Notes under the pieces: model-generated
Databases searched by the model: none
Told to the model about the DNA's origin: nothing
The model's input: only the letters and a program-made list of their open reading frames with translations
Part shown: piece after piece, positions 1 through 8,631 of the stretch
Layout: every line of letters begins with the position of its first letter
Position numbering within the stretch: position 1 is the stretch's first letter
Position numbers and translations under genes: made by a program
NCBI GenBank assembly: GCA_013297675.1
Contig: JAAFHZ010000004.1
Location: 1 to 64,000, forward strand
Source: Synechococcales cyanobacterium bin59.metabat.ball.084
GTDB lineage: Bacteria; Cyanobacteriota; Cyanobacteriia; Cyanobacteriales; Chamaesiphonaceae
Length of the DNA: 64,000 nt
Direction: 5' to 3'

Positions 1-234
1 CGGAAACCGGAACATTAGTTGCCAGGTGCCCCAGTTGGCCATGTACAACATGGCATCAAAATATTTAGTTAATACTGCTTCAGCACTGCCGCGAAAGTCA
101 CCATAGTTATACACAAACACTGCCTGATTCGGTGTGACTTTAGCACGGCTGGAAAGCTGATCGATTTCGGCTTGCTCATCAGTGGTTAGAGGACGATCGA
201 TCGCTTGGAATTCATAATATTGATACTCACTCAT
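1..234 (-). CDS. Conserved hypothetical protein, 3' part outside the window
   Basis: The minus strand is open from an ATG at 234 to the window edge, giving 78 residues. It begins MSEYQYYEFQAID and carries a YNYGDFRG segment and the stretch MLYMANWGTWQLMFRFP. From memory this N-terminus belongs to a widespread conserved protein of unknown function seen in cyanobacteria and other bacteria. I cannot assign a function. The C-terminal part lies to the left of the window. Confidence 0.7.
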   Translation of the reverse strand, partial: MSEYQYYEFQAIDRPLTTDEQAEIDQLSSRAKVTPNQAVFVYNYGDFRGSAEAVLTKYFDAMLYMANWGTWQLMFRFP

Positions 235-326
235 CTGCAACTCACCCGTAAAATTAGTAACAAGTCTATCACTTCATTAGAAGCGTAGAGCTATGTAATT
301 TACCAGTTTCTTAAATGTTCTTAAAA

Positions 327-1028
327 CTATTTTTTTTTACCACTAATCGTAGCACCTTGGTCAGTGAGGTCGATATTTTCGATATCGAGATTGCGGAACT
401 GTAAATAGCTAGTCACATGTTCTTCTAGAGTCGATCGAGAGATCCCTAATTGTTTGGCAACGTCATTTAATGGCAATTCGACTTTGCCAATCTGGAGTTT
501 GCCGCCGGGGGCAAGTTGCGGCTGTCCATCTTTGACGGACAGTTTACCAGCAATTCCTATATAAACTGGTTTGCCGCGCAGTTGCGGCATGATTTTGAGC
601 AGCCGACTCATCATTTCAGTGCGGGGACTAGATGGCATTTTTTCTACTGCTGCTAAATCTATGATTGCTCCTGTCCGGATTTGGTCTTGTTGAATTTGGG
701 TTTTAATGCCTTTGACCGCTGAAGGTAAAGGTTTGGTTACGCCATTATTTTTAGTAAGCCCAGCTACGATTAAATTATCTACCTCTGCGGCAGTTAACCG
801 CTCTTGCACCGCTCCAGGCTTCGCAGTTTGAAATTTCTCCTGAATCGCTGTGGCCGTGCGTGGAGATGGTGATGGGGATACCGAAGGAGTAGAGTTTGGT
901 GGTTGAGTAGTTTCTGGTTTATCGGTGTACCATACGGGCAATTCGCTGGCGCGTTGCACATAGAAATAGGCAATCCCGATGGTCAGACCGATCGAGCAAA
1001 GCGTAACAAGGGCAATAATTTTCTTCAT
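327..1028 (-). CDS. Membrane-anchored hypothetical protein, 233 aa
   Basis: Residues 4-24 form one hydrophobic helix after a lysine pair, so the protein is probably anchored in the plasma membrane with the rest outside the cytoplasm. A Pro/Ser/Thr-rich linker (about residues 37-60) follows. The last 120 residues look like a compact alpha/beta domain, with repeated short strands such as KPVYIGIAGKLSVKDG and KLQIGKVELPLNDVAKQLG. I do not recognise a family and see no catalytic motif. It stands alone, with opposite-strand genes beyond a spacer of about 335 bases. Confidence 0.7.
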   Translation of the reverse strand: MKKIIALVTLCSIGLTIGIAYFYVQRASELPVWYTDKPETTQPPNSTPSVSPSPSPRTATAIQEKFQTAKPGAVQERLTAAEVDNLIVAGLTKNNGVTKPLPSAVKGIKTQIQQDQIRTGAIIDLAAVEKMPSSPRTEMMSRLLKIMPQLRGKPVYIGIAGKLSVKDGQPQLAPGGKLQIGKVELPLNDVAKQLGISRSTLEEHVTSYLQFRNLDIENIDLTDQGATISGKKK

Positions 1029-1363
1029 GGGTTCTAAAATTTTGTTGATTTGCCTAAGGCGCAGGTAAAATCAAGCAATCCTTCTCACGATAACTGATGA
1101 CCAGCCCAATGAATTTATAGTGCTCCCCGGTTTGATTTTTGGTGAGTAACAATTTTTCTAAATATTTATCCTATTGTTACTGTTGCTTTGCCTGAGCCGC
1201 ATTATCAGCGATCGAATGTTGCTCACCATCGTATTACCGGGATTACTAAAACCAAGATTGCCCACAGATCCGATCAGGACTCTTGGTATAGAATTCAAGA
1301 CACTAAGTGCCGTTCGATCGAGAAGTAGGGTATATTGCTTCCCATTAGCTTTAGACTCAGCTT
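1029..1363. other. Spacer between divergent genes; inverted repeat at 1146-1180
   Basis: This stretch separates the minus-strand membrane protein from the plus-strand hybrid kinase and should hold both promoters. The only structure I see is GTAACAAT (1146-1153) and its reverse complement ATTGTTAC (1173-1180), spaced by 19 bases. It could be an operator or chance. An 80-codon plus-strand frame here that runs into the kinase gene has no protein-like character. Confidence 0.3.
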
Positions 1364-3472
1364 ATGACCGTTTCGCCCGCCAACCGTCGGCCACCGCTGC
1401 TACTCGTCGTAGATGATGATGAAGTCATTAGAAGAATTTTGACGCAAAATTTAGCCGAAGAAGGCTATCAGATCGTCGAAGCTAAAAATGGCGAAGCTGC
1501 TCTGGTTATGTATCAGCAAGTCCAGCCCGACATGGTGCTGCTCGACGGCATTATGCCGGTGATGGATGGCTTTGAATGCTGCGCCAAACTGCAAGAACTC
1601 CCCAACGGTCCTCAAACTCCGGTGTTGATTATTACCGGGTTAGAAGAAACCAGCTATGTCGATCGAGCATTTGAGGTGGGAGCTGCTGATTACATTACTA
1701 AACCAATTCATTGGCCAGTGATGCGCCAGCGGGTGCGTCGCCTATTGCAACAATCTCAGCTTTACTCTGACCTGGAAGCCTCCAATCTGGCACTGCGTCA
1801 AACCGCCCAGCAGTTGCAAGAACAAAACCGTCTCCTAGAACAAGCTAAACAGACGGCTGAAACTGCCAACCGTGCCAAAAGCTCCTTCTTGGCTGCCATG
1901 AGCCACGAAATCCGCACGCCAATGAATGGGGTTATTGGTATGACCGGCCTGCTGCTAGACACCGAGCTAGATACCCAGCAATACGATTTTGTGAACACCA
2001 TTCGCAGCAGTGGTGATGCCTTGTTGACTTTGATCAACGACATCTTAGATTTCTCCAAAATTGAGTCGGGGAAACTAGAGCTAGAACAGCAGCCTTTAAA
2101 TATCCGCGACTGTATCGAAGAAACTCTAGATATGCTGGCTCCCAAAGCCTCGGAGCAGGGCTTAGAACTGGCCTATTTGATCTACAAAAATACTCCTAGC
2201 AACGTGATTGGCGATGTCACCCGTATTAAGCAAATCTTAGTTAACCTGGTGGGCAACGGAGTCAAATTCACCCCCAAAGGCGAAGTCATTATTGCTGTCA
2301 CCAGTCATAAATTGGGTGATCGCAACTCAGCTTTTAGTGACCCCGACCCTACCTACGAGATTAAGTTCGCGGTCAAAGACACTGGCATTGGCATTCCTGG
2401 AGACAAGCTCGATCGGCTGTTTCAGGCTTTCAGCCAAGTAGATTCTTCTACCACCCGCAACTACGGCGGCACTGGGTTAGGATTAGCCATTAGCCGCCGC
2501 CTAGTAGAAATTATGCAGGGCAAGATGTGGGTAGAAAGCCAAGAGCACCATGGCTCTACTTTTTACTTTACAATCACCGCCAAAGCTGCTCCGGCCAGAC
2601 ATCTTACTCCCAAAGCTGAATCTCCCCAAGCTGCGCAGTTGCAAGGCAAGCGGCTGTTGATTGTAGAAGACAACAAAACTCATCGGCAGATTTTAAACTT
2701 GCAAACCCAAGCCTGGGGTATGATTCCGGTGGTGACTTGCTCAGGAGCCGAGGCTCTGCGCTATTTAGAACGCCAAGAGCCTTTCGATTTGGCGGTTTTA
2801 GATATGCAAATGCCCGAAATGGATGGCATTGAACTAGCTACCCGAATTCGCCAGATGGCTGTCTATCGACACTTACCACTGGTGGTGTTAAGTTCTTTGG
2901 GGGTCAGCAAAATCGATGCAGTTAAAGTAGACTTTGCGGCAATTTTGAGTAAGCCCATTAAGCAATTGCAGTTGCATGATGTTTTGGCCAAAGTGTTGGG
3001 TGGCCGATCGGACTTAATGGAGCAAGTGCGCAATGAACAAGAAATCGCCAGCAAAATTCCCGATCCTTCTCACTCTCTGCGGATTTTATTAGCTGAAGAT
3101 AATTTGGTGAATCAAAAAGTCGCAATTCACATGCTGAAAAAAATTGGCTATCAGGCCGATGTAGTAATGAATGGTTTAGAGGCGATCGAAACCCTCCAAA
3201 AATCTATTTATGATGTAGTGCTCATGGATCTACAAATGCCCAAAATGGATGGCATTGAAGCTACTAGACATATTATTTCGCACTTTTCACCCGAGCGTCG
3301 TCCCCAGATTGTAGCGATGACTGCTAATGCGATGGAGGGCGATCGAGAGATCTGTTTGGCAGCCGGAATGAATGACTATATTACTAAACCCATTAATATT
3401 GAGCAATTGGCTAAAGCGCTGAGCAATTGTCGCCCTATCCCCAACCTCGCCAGCCATGCCACTTTGAATTAG
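1364..3472 (+). CDS. Hybrid histidine kinase, REC-HisKA-HATPase-REC-REC
   Basis: A soluble multi-step phosphorelay protein of 702 aa. The order is an N-terminal receiver (acidic cluster near residue 18, phospho-Asp at 61 in VLLDGIMP), a coiled coil at about 130-175, HisKA with H181 in [15 protein letters not shown], an HATPase domain with the G boxes DTGIGIP and [10 protein letters not shown], a second receiver ([15 protein letters not shown]) and a third receiver ([15 protein letters not shown] with a TKPI Lys). There is no membrane segment or sensor domain, so input probably comes through the N-terminal receiver from another kinase. All phosphoacceptor motifs look intact. No cognate response regulator is adjacent. 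The thioesterase gene starts 3 bases after its stop. Confidence 0.93.
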   Translation: MTVSPANRRPPLLLVVDDDEVIRRILTQNLAEEGYQIVEAKNGEAALVMYQQVQPDMVLLDGIMPVMDGFECCAKLQELPNGPQTPVLIITGLEETSYVDRAFEVGAADYITKPIHWPVMRQRVRRLLQQSQLYSDLEASNLALRQTAQQLQEQNRLLEQAKQTAETANRAKSSFLAAMSHEIRTPMNGVIGMTGLLLDTELDTQQYDFVNTIRSSGDALLTLINDILDFSKIESGKLELEQQPLNIRDCIEETLDMLAPKASEQGLELAYLIYKNTPSNVIGDVTRIKQILVNLVGNGVKFTPKGEVIIAVTSHKLGDRNSAFSDPDPTYEIKFAVKDTGIGIPGDKLDRLFQAFSQVDSSTTRNYGGTGLGLAISRRLVEIMQGKMWVESQEHHGSTFYFTITAKAAPARHLTPKAESPQAAQLQGKRLLIVEDNKTHRQILNLQTQAWGMIPVVTCSGAEALRYLERQEPFDLAVLDMQMPEMDGIELATRIRQMAVYRHLPLVVLSSLGVSKIDAVKVDFAAILSKPIKQLQLHDVLAKVLGGRSDLMEQVRNEQEIASKIPDPSHSLRILLAEDNLVNQKVAIHMLKKIGYQADVVMNGLEAIETLQKSIYDVVLMDLQMPKMDGIEATRHIISHFSPERRPQIVAMTANAMEGDREICLAAGMNDYITKPINIEQLAKALSNCRPIPNLASHATLN

Positions 3473-3474
3473 TT

Positions 3475-3873
3475 ATGGAATATCGCTGGAGTTACCAAAT
3501 ACAGTTGCGCGATACTGATGCCGCCGGAGTGGTGTATTTTGCCAATTTTTTAACTATTTGCCATGCTGCCTATGAGGCTTCTTTGAGTGCGGCGGAGATT
3601 GATTTACGATGGTTGATTAGTGGATCGGAGGTGGCTTTGCCGATCGTTCATGCCAGTGGAGATTTTAAGCAGCCCCTATACTGCGGTGATCTAGTCCAGG
3701 TCTTCCTCTCACCCAGCCAGATCAATGAAAGTGAGTTTCAGATTGATTACCGGTTGTGTTTGATGGATGGCAAGGTGGCGGGGAGGGTTTTGACCAAACA
3801 TGTGGCCATTGGGGTGATCGATCGTCAACGTACCGCCCTGCCCTATCAGGTTCAAACCTGGCTGGTCGGATAG
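3475..3873 (+). CDS. 1,4-dihydroxy-2-naphthoyl-CoA thioesterase-like hotdog protein
   Basis: A 132-aa single hotdog-fold thioesterase of the 4-hydroxybenzoyl-CoA type. The N-terminal motif RDTDAAGVVYFANFL holds the catalytic Asp of this family. In cyanobacteria the closest characterised proteins (Synechocystis Slr0204 type) hydrolyse DHNA-CoA in phylloquinone synthesis, which is the likely job here. I chose the ATG at 3475 rather than an upstream in-frame start because the family begins just before the YxxxxRDTDA motif. The gene follows the hybrid kinase so closely that the two are probably co-transcribed, though no functional link is evident. Confidence 0.85.
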   Translation: MEYRWSYQIQLRDTDAAGVVYFANFLTICHAAYEASLSAAEIDLRWLISGSEVALPIVHASGDFKQPLYCGDLVQVFLSPSQINESEFQIDYRLCLMDGKVAGRVLTKHVAIGVIDRQRTALPYQVQTWLVG

Positions 3874-4031
3874 AGTGTCAGATGAAAACATAAATAACTG
3901 TTGAGTACCCTAAAGTTGCCCATATCACTTTTACAGGTGATAATGAATAAGGGGTGGATTAAATATTGAAAATATGGTATGTAACCATGAGTAAAGTTTC
4001 TGCTCTACTAGAATAGCAATGGTAAAGTCAA

Positions 4032-5048
4032 ATGTATAAATCTTTTGGGAAGACTGAAAATCGTCCCCTCAAAACTTTTAGTTTAAAGTCTGTAGCAAAA
4101 TCATCCATTTTTGCTTATGCAGTTCTAGCGTTATTCTTTTCAGCTTTTTCGACAGCGCAAACGCCTACGAGTTCTCCACCTCAAACACAACAAGAAGTTC
4201 CATCACCAGTTAAACCAGTAGAGATTCAATGGTGGACTATAGCTCTTGGATTAATAGCAGTACCTACTGCTGGGGTGACACTCGCTACTGCAATTGTTAA
4301 TTATCGAACAGCACGAATCAAGAAAGACTTAGAAGTCAGACTATTTTCATCAGAAAATACCTTTCCTAATGAAAAAAGAAATGCCATAATAGTAGTAGGG
4401 ATTGGTGGATCTGGGAAGACTACCCTGATTCATCAACTATTCAATGAAAACAACGCAAATCCAGGGATTGCGACAAACTGCTATGAATTGTTTACCATCG
4501 GTGAAGGTTCGCAGAAGATAAAATACAACTATTATGTTGCTGATTGTTCTGGTCAAAACATGGGTACGCTTGTATCTGGTTTAATGCTAGAACAAAAACG
4601 ATTGAATTCCCCAATGACTTATGGAGCAATAAATTCAGTTATTATTGTCGTTGATATAGCACAAGCGCCTGGAGTCCTTGAGTCTCCCACCCCAGAACAG
4701 ATAGCTGCTAACTTCCAATCCAGAGTGGAACAGCATTTGACGGAGTGGAGTAATATTGCACTTGATGTTGTTTTTGGGCTAACTGGCTCTAGTGAGAATG
4801 GTCTTAAGTATGTATGCCTATTCATAAATAAGGCTGACTTACTCCAAGGTTCATCAGAAGAAATTGAGAAAACGTTGACGGAAGCTTATCGCCCGTTGAT
4901 AGATAAAATCAGCAAAATCTCTAGAGGGATTGCTTTTAAATGTTTAATTGGTAGTATCAAATCGGGAACTCGTTTACGCGATTTACATAAAGATTTACAA
5001 GATCATAGTTTGTCAGGAGAAGCAGTAGTATCTAAACAAAGAAATTGA
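4032..5048 (+). CDS. Membrane-anchored small GTPase-like protein
   Basis: 338 aa. The N-terminus has two hydrophobic stretches (about residues 25-43, which ends in a signal-peptide-like AQ, and about 68-90), followed by a cytoplasmic Ras/Arf-like GTPase domain. The G boxes are readable: G1 VVGIGGSGKTT, G3 VADCSGQN, and G4 LFINKADL. Layout and size recall the signal-recognition-particle receptor beta subunit and bacterial Arf-like GTPases, but this is only resemblance. The gene is AT-rich compared with its neighbours and is followed by a second membrane protein 47 bases downstream, so the two may work together. Horizontal acquisition is likely. Confidence 0.75.
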   Translation: MYKSFGKTENRPLKTFSLKSVAKSSIFAYAVLALFFSAFSTAQTPTSSPPQTQQEVPSPVKPVEIQWWTIALGLIAVPTAGVTLATAIVNYRTARIKKDLEVRLFSSENTFPNEKRNAIIVVGIGGSGKTTLIHQLFNENNANPGIATNCYELFTIGEGSQKIKYNYYVADCSGQNMGTLVSGLMLEQKRLNSPMTYGAINSVIIVVDIAQAPGVLESPTPEQIAANFQSRVEQHLTEWSNIALDVVFGLTGSSENGLKYVCLFINKADLLQGSSEEIEKTLTEAYRPLIDKISKISRGIAFKCLIGSIKSGTRLRDLHKDLQDHSLSGEAVVSKQRN

Positions 5049-5095
5049 AATCATATGAATTAAAATAAAACAAATTATGAGATAAGGTAAGTTTT

Positions 5096-5902
5096 ATGAG
5101 TAATTGGCGAGATCGAACTGAACGAGATGCTATGGTGCGAGGTAACGCTGCTTATCAGAAGCCAACCGAAACGCCGAAATCCACAGTAATAAGCAATCTC
5201 CTCAAAGGCAATGTACTTTTCCCTTTTATATTGTTTATCATGGCATTAACAACTACGCTGAATGTTGTTGCAGATTTAATATACACAACTTTAAAAGGTG
5301 GTACTGTTGTAAGTATTACCACTGCGGGGTCAGCCAATGGAGTTAATAGAGAACCGGTTAAAATTATTTGCGAAAAAGATAGTGAAGGAGCTTTTGTAGC
5401 GTACACTACTAATGTTGATGGAGGTAACAAACGCCCATTTCTCAAATGGGATTCTGAAGATAGATGCAAAGAAACTTCCACCAGAATTAATGAACAAATT
5501 AAGGCCGATCAAGAAGATAAATCTAAAACTTCTCAAGTTTCTTCAGAGGGGAAGCAAATATCTCCTGGACAAGTGGTTTTTAATCATTACAGGCTGATTC
5601 AAGATAAACAGTTAGATGAATCTTGGGATGATTTATCAACGAGTTTCCAAGGAGCTTCTTCATCCAAAGAATCAAATAAAAAGGAATATAAAGCATGGTG
5701 GAATTCAGTGGAAAAAGTGAATATTAGCTCTATCGAAATTGTAGAAGAGTCTAAAACTCATGCAGTAGTCAAGGTTGATATAATCTACCTTTGGCGAGGT
5801 GGTGAGAAAATTCATCATAGTAAACAATACATATCCCTGATATGGAATAACAAAAGATGGCTGATCGATAATAAATCCGCATCATATGCTTCTAAATCTT
5901 AA
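5096..5902 (+). CDS. Single-pass membrane protein with NTF2-like C-terminal domain
   Basis: 268 aa. A charged cytoplasmic N-terminus of about 35 residues is followed by one membrane helix (roughly residues 38-62) and an exterior region. The last 110 residues (from SPGQVVFNHYRLIQDKQ to RWLIDNK) look like an NTF2/DUF4878-type cone fold of the kind often found outside bacterial kinases and sensors. The middle contains ICEKDSEGAF and KWDSEDRCKE, whose two cysteines could be paired. It follows the GTPase gene and shares its AT-rich composition. Function unknown. Confidence 0.7.
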   Translation: MSNWRDRTERDAMVRGNAAYQKPTETPKSTVISNLLKGNVLFPFILFIMALTTTLNVVADLIYTTLKGGTVVSITTAGSANGVNREPVKIICEKDSEGAFVAYTTNVDGGNKRPFLKWDSEDRCKETSTRINEQIKADQEDKSKTSQVSSEGKQISPGQVVFNHYRLIQDKQLDESWDDLSTSFQGASSSKESNKKEYKAWWNSVEKVNISSIEIVEESKTHAVVKVDIIYLWRGGEKIHHSKQYISLIWNNKRWLIDNKSASYASKS

Positions 5903-6016
5903 AGTGTTTATTATCCATGGCACAAGCCTCAAGATATTTCTATGTATTGTCAATGATCACAAAAATATGTCTCCAAAGCGAATTTACATTAAAAATAAAC
6001 GGCACGGGGAACACAA

Positions 6017-7522
6017 TTGATACCAACGATCGAACAAACCAGATTATTAATATCGAAGAATACTGAGTCCAAAAAGAAATCACAATTTGGACAATTTTTT
6101 ACCTCCGCAAAAACAGCGGCATTCATGGCTAACATGTTTCCACCGGCTAATGGCAACTGCCAACTACTTGATGCTGGTGCCGGAATCGGTTCACTTACCG
6201 CAGCATTCCTTGATCGAGCAACAGCCCCAAAAGAAAACCGAGCACCATCCCAAGACTTGAATTTTCAGCAAATAAAAATAGACGCTTTTGAAATAGATGA
6301 TACCCTCTGCCCATATTTAACAGCCACCTTGGCAAAATACAGCGACACCCACCAGATTACTCCCACCATCTACAGCACCGACTTCATTCATGCCGCCACC
6401 GACTGGCTTTCTGGCAATCTCTTTGCTACCCCACTGCCCCTGTACACCCACGCTATCTTGAACCCGCCATACAAAAAAATCAACAGCAACTCAGCCCACC
6501 GCCTTGCCCTCCGCCGTACCGGCATCGAAACCGTCAACTTATACTCTGCCTTTATCGCCCTAGCCGTAGCACTAGCCGCACCATCTGGTCAAATTGTCGC
6601 TATCATCCCCCGCAGCTTCTGTAACGGCCCGTATTACCGGCCCTTTCGTGAATTCATCCTAGAACGTACTGTAATCCGCCACATGCACTTATTTCAATCT
6701 CGCAGCAAAGCATTCAAAGATGATAATGTACTGCAAGAAAATATCATTATCCGGCTAGAGCGGGGTGGTCAACAGGGGCTAGTGAAAATTACTACCTCGA
6801 TCGATGACACCTTCACTGACATGACTACCCACCAACACCCTTTCGAGCAAATTGTTTCCCCTCAAGACCCCGAAAGATTCATTCATGTTCCTACCACAGC
6901 TCCCAGTAGTCAAGAAGTCTCTACAACCATTCACTATTCACTAGCTGACTTAGGGATTAAAGTATCTACTGGTCCAGTAGTTGATTTTCGGTTAAAAAAG
7001 TATCTTTGCGACATGCCCACAACTGGCACAGTTCCATTGCTTTACCCCGTTCATTTCAACAGCAGCGGCACTATCTGGCCAGCCATAGGGTCAAAGAAAC
7101 CCAACGCTATCCAGCATAATGTTAACACTGAAAAATGGTTGTATCCGATTGGTTTTTATTGTGTAGTGCGAAGATTCTCATCTAAAGAAGAAAAACGCCG
7201 AATTATAGCTAGTGTTGTTGACCCTGCAACATTCTCCGATTCACCTATGCTAGGATTTGAGAACCATCTCAACTTGTTTCACGAAAATAAGCATGGTTTA
7301 CCAGAAGCATTGGCACATGGACTAACTATGTTTCTTAATTCCACCAATATTGACGAACATTTTCGACGTTTTAGTGGTCATACCCAAGTCAATGCCACCG
7401 ATCTAAAAATGATCAAGTATCCCAGCCGTGAGACCTTAATTGAACTTGGCCTCTGGGCGATGCAGCAGCAAAAACTCACTCAGGAAATAATCGATGAAAA
7501 ACTAGGAGCCATCATTGCATGA
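6017..7522 (+). CDS. PstI/BsuBI-type adenine-N6 DNA methyltransferase
   Basis: 501 aa, the usual length of M.BsuBI/M.PstI relatives. The AdoMet-binding motif I is DAGAGIGS at residues 52-59 and the catalytic motif IV is NPPY at 149-152 (inside HAILNPPYKK). It would methylate adenine in CTGCAG and protect the host from the partner nuclease. The frame opens with a TTG at 6017 behind a GGGGA stretch; no ATG lies near. The stop overlaps the nuclease start by 4 bases, so the pair is translationally coupled. It follows the AT-rich GTPase block and is probably acquired. I infer the specificity from family resemblance and from the apparent absence of CTGCAG in the window. Confidence 0.9.
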   Translation: MIPTIEQTRLLISKNTESKKKSQFGQFFTSAKTAAFMANMFPPANGNCQLLDAGAGIGSLTAAFLDRATAPKENRAPSQDLNFQQIKIDAFEIDDTLCPYLTATLAKYSDTHQITPTIYSTDFIHAATDWLSGNLFATPLPLYTHAILNPPYKKINSNSAHRLALRRTGIETVNLYSAFIALAVALAAPSGQIVAIIPRSFCNGPYYRPFREFILERTVIRHMHLFQSRSKAFKDDNVLQENIIIRLERGGQQGLVKITTSIDDTFTDMTTHQHPFEQIVSPQDPERFIHVPTTAPSSQEVSTTIHYSLADLGIKVSTGPVVDFRLKKYLCDMPTTGTVPLLYPVHFNSSGTIWPAIGSKKPNAIQHNVNTEKWLYPIGFYCVVRRFSSKEEKRRIIASVVDPATFSDSPMLGFENHLNLFHENKHGLPEALAHGLTMFLNSTNIDEHFRRFSGHTQVNATDLKMIKYPSRETLIELGLWAMQQQKLTQEIIDEKLGAIIA

Positions 7523-8475
7523 TTAATAAAAGCAACTACATTGAGGCTGCACAACAAATCATCGTTCTTCTGGGCTTGCCACGATCTCAACAGAATGAAC
7601 GTTCTGCCCTTTGTCTATTGGCGTTGATCAACCTCACTCCAGATAGATCATGGAGCGAAGCTGAAAACCCACTGATAGGCATCACACCTATTATGAATTG
7701 GGTAAAGAAGCATTATGGCAAAGAGTATGCGCCAAATACCCGTGAAACTATCCGCCGTCAGACCATGCACCAATTTTGTGATGCTGGAATAGCAATCTAC
7801 AACCCAGATAAGCTTGACCGACCCGTAAATAGCCCCAAGGCTGTTTATCAGATTGAGCCTAGTACCTTGAGCTTGTTACGTACTTTTGGTTCGTCGATAT
7901 GGTCAGAGGAAATAGAAAAATATCTGGTAGATCGAGAAACTCTGATCGATCGCTATGCCAAAGAACGAGAGCAGAACCTCATTCCGGTTGAAATCGCGAC
8001 AGGATCTGTTATGAATCTCAGCCCCGGTGAACACAACGAATTGATTCGATCAATCATTGAAGATTTCGCTCCTCGTTTTGCACCGGGCAGTGTGCTTGTC
8101 TATGTTGGTGACACGGGTGACAAATGGGGTTACTGTAATATGCCGCTGCTAACTGAATTGGGTGTCAAAATCGATTCCCACGGTAAAATGCCAGACGTGG
8201 TGTTTCACTACACATCAAAAAATTGGCTGCTTTTAGTTGAGTCTGTCACCAGTCATGGACCAGTTGATGGTAAGCGACATGACGAACTTGCTAAACTTTT
8301 CGCGGGAGCAAAAGCTGGTTTAGTTTATATAACAGCTTTTCCAAACCGCGCCATCATGGGGCGATATCTCGGCGAAATTGCTTGGGAAACAGAAGTTTGG
8401 GTCGCCAATGCCCCCTCTCATTTAATCCATTTCAATGGAGAGCGTTTTCTTGGGCCATATAGCTCCCCCCAATAA
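7519..8475 (+). CDS. PstI/BsuBI-type restriction endonuclease
   Basis: 318 aa, close to R.BsuBI and R.PstI in length. The N-terminal third (residues 1-130) is helical and DNA-binding-like; the C-terminal half carries the nuclease core, with MPDVVFHY followed by LLLVESVTSHGPVDGKR, which fits a PD-(D/E)xK-like active site (Asp then Glu). The expected target is CTGCAG. It overlaps the methyltransferase by 4 bases, a classic type II arrangement. There is no sign of truncation or frameshift, so the system looks functional. Confidence 0.9.
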   Translation: MINKSNYIEAAQQIIVLLGLPRSQQNERSALCLLALINLTPDRSWSEAENPLIGITPIMNWVKKHYGKEYAPNTRETIRRQTMHQFCDAGIAIYNPDKLDRPVNSPKAVYQIEPSTLSLLRTFGSSIWSEEIEKYLVDRETLIDRYAKEREQNLIPVEIATGSVMNLSPGEHNELIRSIIEDFAPRFAPGSVLVYVGDTGDKWGYCNMPLLTELGVKIDSHGKMPDVVFHYTSKNWLLLVESVTSHGPVDGKRHDELAKLFAGAKAGLVYITAFPNRAIMGRYLGEIAWETEVWVANAPSHLIHFNGERFLGPYSSPQ

Positions 8476-8631
8476 AAAAGCTAAGTTTTGTGCAGAAATG
8501 CAAAGAATTGCTGGGCGGTTAGTTTTTTGTGAACTTGATTTACTATAGGATCTCTTTTTCTACCTTAAAATTGTAAGATATCGCGAAAAATCTCTATAGC
8601 TCCTGCACCTGCCTCTGGACACACAGACTAA

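Noticed and set aside
1174-1416. Plus-strand frame of 80 codons before the hybrid kinase
   Set aside because: Low-complexity residue mix, no ribosome binding site, and it overlaps the kinase start in another frame.
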